64,000 bases of DNA, taken from positions 62,001 to 126,000 of the forward strand of contig NZ_MJUX01000006.1 in NCBI RefSeq assembly GCF_001927245.1, read 5' to 3'. The stretch is from Acuticoccus yangtzensis (lineage in GTDB: Bacteria > Pseudomonadota > Alphaproteobacteria > Rhizobiales > Amorphaceae). Under the pieces are notes generated by a model. The model ran no database searches. It was not told where the DNA came from and saw only the letters and a program-made list of their open reading frames with translations. A program made the translations under genes and the position numbers. This document shows, piece after piece, positions 38,276-46,246 of this stretch (its first letter is position 1; each line of letters begins with the position of its first letter).

Positions 38276-39115
38276 ATGTCCAAACCTTTCTATAATCTTG
38301 CCAGCGGCACGATCGGTGTGGCGTTGGCGGTGTCATTCGTCTTGCCCGCGGCCGCCGATGCGGACCGCCGGTGGTGGCTTCAGACGCTGCAGGAGCAGCG
38401 CGCAGGCGCCACCGTCGAGGCCACCCCGGTGACCGCCACGGCCCCCGGCGTCACCTCCTCCACGGCCCAGCGTGACCCGCGGGACGCGGCCGTGATGTCC
38501 GCCGCCGTGGCGACCCCGACACCGCAATATCGCATGATCAGCGGCCGCCTCGTCCCGGTGAACGGGACCGTCACGGCCGTGCGTCAGGCCCCGCCGCCGG
38601 TGCAGGCCGCCCCCGCGCTGCGCACCGCCGCGGTGACGCCGCAGATGACCCGGCCGATCTCGCGCCAGATCGACCCGGCCTTCCTGCCGACGGAGGTGTC
38701 CTTCTCCGGCTACAAGCCGGGGACGATCGTCATCGACACGGAAGAGAAGTATCTCTACCTGCAGATGGACGGCGGCATGGCCAAACGCTACGGCGTCGGC
38801 GTCGGTCGCCCCGGCTTCCAGTGGGCCGGCACGCACAAGATCACCATGAAGCGCGAGTGGCCGGGCTGGACCCCGCCGGCGCAGATGCGCAAGCGCCAGC
38901 CCGAGCTGCCGGCCTTCATGGAAGGCGGCCCGGAGAACCCGCTCGGCGCCCGCGCGATGTATCTCGGCTCGACCCTCTACCGCATCCACGGCTCCAACGC
39001 GCCCTGGACCATCGGCCACGAGGTGTCGTCCGGCTGCATCCGCATGCGCAACGAGGACGTCATGGATCTTTACGACCGCGTCGGGGTCGGCACGACGGTC
39101 GTCGTCAAGCGCTGA
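38276..39115 (+). CDS. L,D-transpeptidase (YkuD/ErfK family)
   Basis: A 279-residue exported enzyme with signal peptide ending near ADA (residue 29) and a Pro/Ala/Thr-rich linker to residue 130. The catalytic domain has GTIVIDTEEKYLYLQ, the HG motif in YRIHGSNAPWTIGHEV and the active-site SSGCIRMRNED with the nucleophilic Cys. It forms 3-3 peptidoglycan cross-links or attaches lipoproteins to peptidoglycan. GGAGGAG eight bases upstream fixes the start at 38276 rather than an upstream ATG at 38255. A terminator follows. Confidence 0.92.
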   Translation: MSKPFYNLASGTIGVALAVSFVLPAAADADRRWWLQTLQEQRAGATVEATPVTATAPGVTSSTAQRDPRDAAVMSAAVATPTPQYRMISGRLVPVNGTVTAVRQAPPPVQAAPALRTAAVTPQMTRPISRQIDPAFLPTEVSFSGYKPGTIVIDTEEKYLYLQMDGGMAKRYGVGVGRPGFQWAGTHKITMKREWPGWTPPAQMRKRQPELPAFMEGGPENPLGARAMYLGSTLYRIHGSNAPWTIGHEVSSGCIRMRNEDVMDLYDRVGVGTTVVVKR

Positions 39116-39138
39116 GCCGCCCCGTCTGACGCGACGAG

Positions 39139-39168
39139 AAGCCGGACCGCCACCGCGGCCCGGCTTTT
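39139..39168 (+). terminator. Rho-independent terminator of the L,D-transpeptidase gene
   Basis: AAGCCGG (39139-39145) pairs with CCGGCTT (39160-39166) around a GC-rich loop, and TT then TATATTT follows. Confidence 0.65.
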
Positions 39169-39275
39169 ATATTTGTAGCACCGGCCTACAAGATTCTGCG
39201 TTGCCAAGGAGGTTGAGACCTTCCTAAGTTGTCGCCCGCCGCAGGAGAGGCCACGGGGCCGCACAGGGAGGCATC

Positions 39276-39962
39276 ATGCGCGTCAACCCGCAGGTCCTGT
39301 CCCAGAGCATCGCGCTCGACGGTCTGCCCGAGGAGCTGGCCGAGGAGCTGATCAAGGTCGCTCGCACGCGGCCGGTGAAGGCCGGCCAGGCGGTGTTCGA
39401 GGCGGGCGATCCGGGTGACGGCTTTTATGCTCTGCTCGAAGGCTCGCTCCGTGTCGTCCTGCGCGGCGAGGAGAGCGAGCAGGTGCTGGCGCTCCTCTCC
39501 CCCGGCGCCATCTTCGGCGAAATGTCGCTGTTCGACGGCGAGGCGCGGTCGGCGAGCGTGGTCGCGGCGAAAGCCTCGCGCGTCGCCTTCTTCGACAAGG
39601 CGGCCGTCTACCGCTTCGCCGACGATCACCCCGCCGTCTACCGGCACATGCTGACCATCGTCGGCAAGAGGTTGCGCGCATCCAACGCGACGCTGGCGGC
39701 GCGCTCGCTGCTGCCGCTGGCGGGCCGCGTGGCGCAGACCCTGCTGCACCTGTCGGACCTCTTCGGCAAGGATGTGGGCCAGGGGCGCACGCTCATTCAC
39801 CACAAGATCAGCCAGGCCGACCTCGCCGCGATGGTGGGTGCCGCGCGCGAAAATGTCAGCCGCGTCCTCAACGACTGGAAACGCGAGGGACACGTCTCGC
39901 GCATCTCCGGCTACTACTGCATCGAGGACGCCTCGGTGCTGCGCGCACTCGCCGCCATCTGA
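39276..39962 (+). CDS. Crp/Fnr family transcriptional regulator
   Basis: A 228-residue regulator. The cyclic-nucleotide-type beta barrel covers residues 20-130 with FGEMSLFDGEARSASVVA; it lacks the Fnr cysteine cluster. The C-terminal winged helix-turn-helix reads ISQADLAAMVGAARENVSRVLNDWKREGHV. AGGGAGG lies before the start. The effector is unknown; the phosphate-binding cassette FGEMSLFDGEARSAS has the Glu and Arg that contact cAMP in Crp. No target can be assigned, though an inverted repeat TGTAG-N7-CTACA sits upstream. Confidence 0.9.
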   Translation: MRVNPQVLSQSIALDGLPEELAEELIKVARTRPVKAGQAVFEAGDPGDGFYALLEGSLRVVLRGEESEQVLALLSPGAIFGEMSLFDGEARSASVVAAKASRVAFFDKAAVYRFADDHPAVYRHMLTIVGKRLRASNATLAARSLLPLAGRVAQTLLHLSDLFGKDVGQGRTLIHHKISQADLAAMVGAARENVSRVLNDWKREGHVSRISGYYCIEDASVLRALAAI

Positions 39963-40275
39963 CGGCGCCACCCCGCCGCGAAGCCATGCCCGGCCGAGGG
40001 ACGGGGCGCGGCATTTCGCGCGCCGTCGCGCCACCACCACGAACGGTGCGAGAACACCGCGTCAGATCGGCACACTGAAGCGGATCAGCAACCTGGCATG
40101 GCTCTAGCCACACACTGCGCAACGCGTTAGAGGGACCGCGGCTCGATGCGGTGCCAGACCGCTTGACTGTGACTTTTGTTCTTGGAGTGCTTCGACGTGA
40201 CGTGCAGCCGGTTGGCCCGACGACCGCTTGCCCTTGCCGGCGCGACTCCTTTCGCTCGCGCGAGGAATCTGCCCC
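39963..40275. other. Intergenic region upstream of tolQ
   Basis: About 310 bases without a supported gene. It should contain the tol operon promoter; a TTGACT at about 40162 is a candidate -35 without a clear -10. No terminator after the Crp-like gene is evident. Confidence 0.4.
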
Positions 40276-40950
40276 ATGGGTGACGAATTCTCTTTGCTCT
40301 CCCTGTTCCTGCAGGCGCACATCGTCGTCAAGCTCGTGATGATCGGGCTTGCGTTCGCGTCGCTGTGGTGCTGGGCGATCATCTTCTACAAGCTCGTGGC
40401 GTTCCGGCGCATCCGCTCGCGCATCCACGCCTTCGAGGACGACTTCTGGTCCGGCCAGTCGCTGGAGGAGCTCTACCAGGCGCGCGAAGAGGACGAGCCG
40501 GACGGAACGGCCGCCATCTTCGTCGCCGCGATGCGCGAGTGGAAGAAGAGCCACGAGGGCAACCGCCCCGCCCTCGCCTCCCTCGCCGACCGCATCGACC
40601 GCGTGATGTCGATGACCCTGGCGCGCGAGGGCGAGCAGATGGAGCGCGGCCTCATGGTGCTCGCCTCCGTCGGCTCGGCGGGTCCCTTCATCGGCCTGTT
40701 CGGCACGGTGTGGGGCATCATGTCCTCGTTCCAGGCCATCGCCGCGTCCGAATCGACCAACCTCGCGGTGGTCGCCCCCGGCATCGCCGAGGCGCTCTTC
40801 GCCACCGCGCTCGGACTTCTCGCCGCCATTCCGGCGACCATCTTCTACAACAAGCTCGCCACCGATGTCGGCCGCATCTCCGGCCAGATGGAAGGCTTCG
40901 CCGACGAGTTCCTGGCGATCCTCTCGCGCGAGATCGATGAGCGCCGTTAG
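40276..40950 (+). CDS. tolQ: Tol-Pal system proton channel subunit TolQ
   Basis: A 224-residue inner-membrane protein with three transmembrane segments: VKLVMIGLAFASLWCWAIIF near residue 20, MVLASVGSAGPFIGLFGTVWGIM near 135 and IAEALFATALGLLAAIPATIFYN near 170. This is the MotA/TolQ/ExbB fold. With TolR it uses proton motive force to energise TolA during outer-membrane constriction. GAGGAA eight bases upstream supports 40276; a longer frame is rejected. First gene of tolQRAB. Confidence 0.95.
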   Translation: MGDEFSLLSLFLQAHIVVKLVMIGLAFASLWCWAIIFYKLVAFRRIRSRIHAFEDDFWSGQSLEELYQAREEDEPDGTAAIFVAAMREWKKSHEGNRPALASLADRIDRVMSMTLAREGEQMERGLMVLASVGSAGPFIGLFGTVWGIMSSFQAIAASESTNLAVVAPGIAEALFATALGLLAAIPATIFYNKLATDVGRISGQMEGFADEFLAILSREIDERR

Positions 40951-41007
40951 GCCCCGTTCATCCGCCCCCTCTATCCTCGGCCGCGCCGCACGGCGCCGCA
41001 TTCCGGG

Positions 41008-41070
41008 GCGCATCGCCCGTCCCAGCGGGTGCGTCGCCTCTCCCATCGGGCGCACCGCCCGTCCAAGCTT
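41008..41070 (+). repeat. Three degenerate 21-bp tandem repeats in the tolQ-tolR spacer
   Basis: Units at 41008-41028, 41029-41049 and 41050-41070 share G(C/T)GC(A/G)(T/C)CGCC(C/T). The spacer between tolQ and tolR is 132 bases, much longer than the near-zero spacing of tolR-tolA. Confidence 0.75.
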
Positions 41071-41082
41071 TAGGAGGCTTTC

Positions 41083-41532
41083 ATGGGTATGAGTATGCCT
41101 TCCAGCGGCGGAGGTGGCGGCCGCCGCGGACGCCGCCGCCAACGCTTCCAACCGATGGCGGAAATCAACGTCACGCCCTTCGTGGACGTGATGCTGGTGC
41201 TCCTCATCATCTTCATGGTCGCGGCCCCCCTCCTCACCGTGGGCGTGCCGATCGACCTGCCGGAAAGCCGCGCCAACCCCATCGAGGGGCGCACCAATCC
41301 GATCACCATCTCCATCACCACGGACGGGGCGATCTACGTCAACGACGCGGAGGTGGCGATCACCCAGCTCGTCGACCGTCTCGGCCAGGAGGCGAACGGC
41401 AACCTGGAAGAGCGCGTTCAGGTGCGCGGTGATGCGGCGGCCAATTACGGCATCATCATGCGCGTCATGGGCCGGCTCAATCAGGCGGGCTATCACCGCC
41501 TCGCCTTGGTGACGACCGAGGAGGCGAGCTGA
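41083..41532 (+). CDS. tolR: Tol-Pal system protein TolR
   Basis: A 149-residue single-pass membrane protein. A glycine- and arginine-rich N-terminus precedes MAEINVTPFVDVMLVLLIIF, where the Asp is the proton-carrying residue of the ExbD/TolR family, and a periplasmic domain follows. AGGAGG is placed just before the start. Its stop is one base from the tolA start. Confidence 0.95.
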   Translation: MGMSMPSSGGGGGRRGRRRQRFQPMAEINVTPFVDVMLVLLIIFMVAAPLLTVGVPIDLPESRANPIEGRTNPITISITTDGAIYVNDAEVAITQLVDRLGQEANGNLEERVQVRGDAAANYGIIMRVMGRLNQAGYHRLALVTTEEAS

Positions 41533-41533
41533 G

Positions 41534-42583
41534 ATGCGCGCCGCGTTCATCGCCTCGGCGCTGATGCATCTGGCAATCCTGCTCGCGGCGATCCTCACGC
41601 TGCCGAACAGCGAGGCATTCACGACGCCCCCCGTCGCCGCCCTGCCGATCGAGATCATCACCATCGACGAGGCGACGGACGTGACCGCGGGCGATCCGGA
41701 GGAGCAGGAGGTCGTGATGGCCCCCGCCCCGGAAACGGTTGAGACCGAGACGCCGGCCGAGCCGGAGACCATGCCCGGCACCACCGACGAGCCCGCCGAC
41801 AGCATCGCGACGCTGGAGAACGCGATTGCCGACGCGGCCGAATCGAGCGCTCCCGAGGAGGCGGGCGAGCCGGAGCCGCAGCCGGAGGAGGCCGAGCCGG
41901 TGGAAGAGGTGGTCGAAAGCCCGCCGCCTGCACCGGAGCCCGAGCCGCTGCCGGAGCCCGAGCCGCTGCCCGAGCCGGCCGAGACGCCCGCCGAGGTGGT
42001 GGAAGCGCCGGAGCCCGCGCCGGAGCCCGAACCCGTCGAGGCCGCGGAGGCGCCGGCGGAACCCGCGGAGGCCGCCCCGCCGGTGCCCGAGACCGTGGTG
42101 CCGCGCAGCCGCCCCACGCCGCCGCCCCGCCGCACCCGCACGGCACGGGCCGAGACCCCGCGCGAGGACGCCTTCAGCGCCGACCGCATCTCGTCCCTCA
42201 TCAACCGCACGGCGCCGTCCGGCGGCGGCAGCGGCGCCGCACAGGCGAGCGCCGGCACCGCCAACGGACGCGCCGATGCGCCCCAGACCGCGACCTTCAC
42301 GGATGTTCTCATGAACCGCCTGAGGGAGTGCTGGATCCGCCCGGTCGCCATCGGCGCGGAGGAGGAGCTGGCCATCGTCGTCCAGTTCCGCCTGGCGCCG
42401 GACGGCGGGCTTCTCGGCATCGACGACGTACGCGCCCGCGGCATCGGCCCGATCTTCGACGTCGCCGCCGAAGCCGCCCGCCGCGCCGTCATCCGCTGCG
42501 CGCCCTATGATTGGCTGCCGCCCGGCCAGTACGACCTGTGGCGCGAGCTCCAGGTGACCTTCGACCCGCGCGAGTTCGGGTGA
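41534..42583 (+). CDS. tolA: Cell envelope integrity protein TolA
   Basis: A 349-residue protein with one N-terminal transmembrane helix (FIASALMHLAILLAAILTLP), a long Pro/Glu/Ala-rich periplasmic spacer at about residues 55-200 in place of the helical domain II of E. coli, and a C-terminal domain (LMNRLRECWIRPVAIGAEEE and later PYDWLPPGQYDLWRELQVTF) that contacts Pal and TolB. Position between tolR and tolB confirms the assignment despite low sequence conservation. Confidence 0.92.
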   Translation: MRAAFIASALMHLAILLAAILTLPNSEAFTTPPVAALPIEIITIDEATDVTAGDPEEQEVVMAPAPETVETETPAEPETMPGTTDEPADSIATLENAIADAAESSAPEEAGEPEPQPEEAEPVEEVVESPPPAPEPEPLPEPEPLPEPAETPAEVVEAPEPAPEPEPVEAAEAPAEPAEAAPPVPETVVPRSRPTPPPRRTRTARAETPREDAFSADRISSLINRTAPSGGGSGAAQASAGTANGRADAPQTATFTDVLMNRLRECWIRPVAIGAEEELAIVVQFRLAPDGGLLGIDDVRARGIGPIFDVAAEAARRAVIRCAPYDWLPPGQYDLWRELQVTFDPREFG

Positions 42584-42756
42584 GCCGCCGCCGGACAGCC
42601 CCGGCAACAGACCATCCGCCGGGGCCGACGCTCCGGCGGCACCGACCGTCCTTCCATCGTCCATCACATCGCCGAAACCCCTGTCCGGGCCCTCGCGGGG
42701 TGGCCGCCGCCGCCCTCCTGCCCTAGGACGAAGATGAATTTATAAAGGGTGTGCTC

Positions 42757-44085
42757 ATGATCTCGCGCATCAGGCCAATCGCCGTGGCCCTCGGTCAGCT
42801 CCTGGTCGCGGCCGCGGCCGTGATCGGGACCGCCGCAACCCCGGCGCGCGCGCTCGTCTCGATCGAAGTCACCGGCGGCGACGTCCGCCCGCTGCCGATC
42901 GCCATCCCCTGGTTCGAAGCCGGCGACGCTCTCGGCCAGCAGATTTCCGAGGTGGTTCTCGCCGACCTCGTCGGCTCCGGCCTCTTCGCCGAGGTCGACC
43001 GCGCCACCTATGCCGCGGCCACCATGGGCGTCGACACCGTCCCGGTGTTCCCCAACTGGCGCGCCAGCGGGGCGGAGGCGCTCGTCGCCGGCTCCGTCGT
43101 CCAGGAAGGCGGTGGGCGGCTGCGTGTCGACTTCCGCCTGTGGGACCCGCTTCAGGGCCAGCAGGTCGTCGGCCAGCAGTTCTTCACCACGCCCGACAAC
43201 TGGCGGCGTGTGGCCCACATCGTCGCCGACGCCATCTACGAGCGGCTCACCGGCGAGGAGGGCTACTTCGACACCCGCATCGTCTACGTCGCCGAATCGG
43301 GGCCGAAGAATGCCCGCGTGAAGCGCCTCGCGATCATGGACCAGGACGGCTACAACACCACCTATCTGACCGACGGCAGCACGCTGGTGCTCACCCCGCG
43401 CTTCAGCCCCGCGGGCCAATGGGTCACCTACATGAGCTACGAGGGCGCCCAGCCCCAGGTCTTCCTGCTCGACGTGGAGACCGGCCGGCGCCAGCTCCTG
43501 TCCAAGGCCGCCAACATGAGCTTCGCCCCGCGCTTCTCGCCCGACGGCGGAACCGTGGTGATGAGCCTGCAGGAAGGCGGCAACTCCAACATCTTCGCGA
43601 TGCCGCTGAACGGCGGCCAGCCGCGCCGGCTGACGAATTCGCCTTCGATCGACACCGCTCCGTCCTACTCCCCTGACGGCTCGCGCATCGTCTTCGAGAG
43701 TGACCGCGGCGGCACACAGCAGCTCTACGTGATGAGCGCCAACGGCGGCCCCGCGGAGCGGATCTCGTACGGCTCGGGGCGCTATTCGACGCCGGTCTGG
43801 TCCCCCAAGGGCGACCTCATCGCCTTCACCAAGCAGGACCAGGGGCGCTTCGCCATCGGCGTGATGAACCCTGACGGGTCGGGCGAGCGCATTCTCACCT
43901 CGGGCTTCCACAACGAGGGGCCCACTTGGGCGCCCAACGGCCGCGTCATCGCCTTCTTCCGCGATTCCGGCGGCCCGCAGGGGGGGCCGAGCATCTGGAC
44001 CGTCAACGTGTCAGGCCGCAACGAGCGGCGTTTGCAGACGCAGAGCTTCGCCTCCGACCCCGCATGGTCGCCCCGCCGCAAGTGA
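42757..44085 (+). CDS. tolB: Tol-Pal system beta-propeller protein TolB
   Basis: A 442-residue periplasmic protein with signal peptide to about residue 33 ([12 protein letters not shown]). The N-terminal domain includes [11 protein letters not shown] and [22 protein letters not shown]; the C-terminal six-bladed propeller has repeated [33 protein letters not shown] and [13 protein letters not shown] blades. AAGGG eight bases before the ATG at 42757 selects it over a GTG two codons earlier. A strong terminator follows and no pal gene is present downstream. Confidence 0.96.
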   Translation: MISRIRPIAVALGQLLVAAAAVIGTAATPARALVSIEVTGGDVRPLPIAIPWFEAGDALGQQISEVVLADLVGSGLFAEVDRATYAAATMGVDTVPVFPNWRASGAEALVAGSVVQEGGGRLRVDFRLWDPLQGQQVVGQQFFTTPDNWRRVAHIVADAIYERLTGEEGYFDTRIVYVAESGPKNARVKRLAIMDQDGYNTTYLTDGSTLVLTPRFSPAGQWVTYMSYEGAQPQVFLLDVETGRRQLLSKAANMSFAPRFSPDGGTVVMSLQEGGNSNIFAMPLNGGQPRRLTNSPSIDTAPSYSPDGSRIVFESDRGGTQQLYVMSANGGPAERISYGSGRYSTPVWSPKGDLIAFTKQDQGRFAIGVMNPDGSGERILTSGFHNEGPTWAPNGRVIAFFRDSGGPQGGPSIWTVNVSGRNERRLQTQSFASDPAWSPRRK

Positions 44086-44111
44086 GCGGCGGCGGACCCG
44101 CGGACGTGACG

Positions 44112-44136
44112 AAAGGGCCTTTCGGGGCCCTTTTTT
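44112..44136 (+). terminator. Rho-independent terminator of the tol operon
   Basis: AAAGGGCC (44112-44119) pairs with GGCCCTTT (44126-44133) around a 6-base loop, followed by more T residues. Confidence 0.9.
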
Positions 44137-44179
44137 CGTGGCGGGGCAAAGGCCCATCTCCGCCACGGCCGGGGCGGGA

Positions 44180-45040
44180 TCAGGCGTGCGGCAGCTCGCG
44201 GCGGTCGGGCGCCTTGCACAGGTCGTAGATCACGCACGCCTCGCACAGCGGGCGGCGCGCCTTGCAGACGTGGCGCCCGTGCAGGATCAGCCAGTGATGC
44301 GCGCCGCGCAGATAGCGCTCGGGAACGATCTTCTCCAGCGCCGCCTCGACATCGTCCGGGGTCTTGCCGGGGGCGAGGCCGAGCCGGTTGCCGATGCGGA
44401 AGATATGCGTGTCCACCGCGATGGTCGGCTGCCCGAAGGCGACGTTCAGCACCACGTTGGCGGTCTTGCGGCCGACACCGGGGAGCATCTGCAGCGCCTC
44501 GCGGCTTTGCGGCACCTCGCCGCCGAACTCCTCGACGAGGATCTTCGACAGCGCCATCACGTTCTTGGCCTTGGTGTTGAAGAGGCCGATGGTCTTGATG
44601 TGCTCCTTCAGCGCGTCCTCGCCGAGGTCCAGCATCTTTTGCGGCGTGTCGGCCACGGCGAAGAGGCCGCGCGTCGCCCGGTTGACGCCGACGTCGGTCG
44701 CCTGGGCCGACAGCGCCACCGCGACGACGAGGGTGTAGGGGTTGGTGAACTCGAGCTCGGTCTGCGGCTCGGGCAGCGCATCGGCCAGGCGCTGGAAGAG
44801 CGCGTCGGCCTCCGCCCGGGAATAGCGCCTGCGCTTCAGCGTCTTCGCCGGCACCTTGGGTTTCGCCGCGGGTTTGGTCGCCGCCTTCGTCGCCACGGGC
44901 TTGGTCTTCAGAGGCTTCGCCGTTGCGGGCGTTGCCGGCATCGGTTCGGCCGGCACAGGCGCGGCGGCGCGCGGCTCGGGCGCGGCGGGTTTCGCGCTGC
45001 GGGTGCGCTTCGGGGCGGGCGCGCCGGTGTCGTCGGTCAT
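44180..45040 (-). CDS. nth: Endonuclease III with a long N-terminal extension
   Basis: A 286-residue DNA glycosylase/AP lyase for oxidised pyrimidines. The helix-hairpin-helix LPGVGRKTANVVL carries the catalytic Lys, VDTHIFRI carries the catalytic Asp, and the [4Fe-4S] loop is C-x6-C-x2-C-x5-C (starting CKARRPLC). The first 75 residues, rich in Lys, Ala and Pro, precede the usual start of the enzyme (about 210 residues in E. coli). The start at 45040 overlaps the upstream binding-protein gene by four bases (ATGA). Confidence 0.95.
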   Translation of the reverse strand: MTDDTGAPAPKRTRSAKPAAPEPRAAAPVPAEPMPATPATAKPLKTKPVATKAATKPAAKPKVPAKTLKRRRYSRAEADALFQRLADALPEPQTELEFTNPYTLVVAVALSAQATDVGVNRATRGLFAVADTPQKMLDLGEDALKEHIKTIGLFNTKAKNVMALSKILVEEFGGEVPQSREALQMLPGVGRKTANVVLNVAFGQPTIAVDTHIFRIGNRLGLAPGKTPDDVEAALEKIVPERYLRGAHHWLILHGRHVCKARRPLCEACVIYDLCKAPDRRELPHA

Positions 45041-46227
45041 CGGAGGAAGGCCTCGTCCCACACCCGCTCGATCACCTCCGTCCACGAAACGTGCGGCTCG
45101 GCGAGTGTCGGCGCGTCGACCGCGACTTCGCCCGAAAACAGCGCGCGATCCGCCGGGTCCAGCGCCTCCAGGCCGATCACCGCGGGATCGCCCCACACGG
45201 CAGGGTCGGCCTTGCGCGCCTGCGCCTCCGGCGACAAGAGGAAGTCGGCCACCACCAGCGCCCCGGCCTTGTCGCCCGCATTGGCCGGGATGGCCACGAA
45301 ATGCACGTTGCCGATCGTCCCGCCCGTGAACGCCGCCACGCGGCTGGCGGGTGGCAGCAGCCCGTCCGCCACTCCGGCCACCGCGTCGGACGGATTGCCG
45401 GTCAGGGCGAGAAGGATTTCACCGTCCGCATAAAGCGCCCGCGTCTCCGCGACGCCGGAGGGAAAGGCCGCACCGGAGCGCCACAGGTTGGGATGAAGCC
45501 GCGTCAGCACCGGAACCAGCGTGTCGCGCACCAGAGCGTCGGCGTCCTCGCCGGCTGGGGCGTAGAGCACCGCGCGGTCGGGCACGAGGTCCAGAAGGAG
45601 CTGCTTGAGGAAGGTGGTGCCGGTGAAGTTGGGCGGCTGCGGATAGGTGAAGCGGCCGGGGTGATCCGCCACGAAGCCCTCCAGCTCCGCCAGCGAGCGC
45701 GGCGGCTGCGGGGTGCGCGCCTCATCGTAGATCATCACAAGTTGGGCCCGGCCCCACGGGCTCTCCTCTCCGGCGACGTCGACGCCGAAGTCCCGCTCGA
45801 TCGCCGCGCCATAGCGGTCCATGTCGACGAGGGCGCGGTTGGGCAGCGCCTCGGCCCAGCGCCCGCCCATCAGCAGGCCGTTCATCTGCATCGCGGCGAA
45901 GTTCTCGCCGTTGATCCACACGAGGTCGACGGCGCCGCCCTCGGTCAGCCCCGCCGTCTTCTCCGCCAGGACGCGGGTCACCGCTTCCGCCGTGTCGGCG
46001 AGCTTCACGTGGTTGAGGGTGATGCCGTAGCGGGCGGCCACCTCCTCGCCCACCCAGGCGATATAATCGTTGATGTGGGTTTCGCCGCCCCATGCGTACC
46101 AGTCGACGGTCTCGCCCTTCGCATCGGCGAGCACGGCGGCCCAGTCGGCCGGGTCCGGCGCCTCTTGCGCGGTGGCGGGCGCGGCGGTCAGGAAGGCGGC
46201 GAGAAGGGCCGCGAGGGTCTGGCGCAT
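45037..46227 (-). CDS. YnjB-like ABC transporter substrate-binding protein
   Basis: A 396-residue exported protein with signal peptide MRQTLAALLAAFLTAAPATA. Mature motifs VDWYAWGGETHINDYIAWVG, VKLADTAEAVTRVLAEKTAG and DLVWINGENFAAMQMNGLL match the E. coli YnjB family of solute-binding proteins, related to thiamine and iron binders. The usual permease and ATPase partners (ynjCD) are absent. It overlaps nth and starts 19 bases after the dsbD stop, so all three may share a transcript. Confidence 0.87.
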   Translation of the reverse strand: MRQTLAALLAAFLTAAPATAQEAPDPADWAAVLADAKGETVDWYAWGGETHINDYIAWVGEEVAARYGITLNHVKLADTAEAVTRVLAEKTAGLTEGGAVDLVWINGENFAAMQMNGLLMGGRWAEALPNRALVDMDRYGAAIERDFGVDVAGEESPWGRAQLVMIYDEARTPQPPRSLAELEGFVADHPGRFTYPQPPNFTGTTFLKQLLLDLVPDRAVLYAPAGEDADALVRDTLVPVLTRLHPNLWRSGAAFPSGVAETRALYADGEILLALTGNPSDAVAGVADGLLPPASRVAAFTGGTIGNVHFVAIPANAGDKAGALVVADFLLSPEAQARKADPAVWGDPAVIGLEALDPADRALFSGEVAVDAPTLAEPHVSWTEVIERVWDEAFLR

Positions 46228-46246
46228 CGGCGGTGTCGGTCTCGTC

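Noticed and set aside
39868-42492. An 874-codon minus-strand frame across the tol genes with a Gly/Ser-rich stretch.
   Set aside because: The Gly/Ser repeat is the antisense of the Pro/Glu-rich TolA spacer; tolQ, tolR and tolA are clear on the plus strand.
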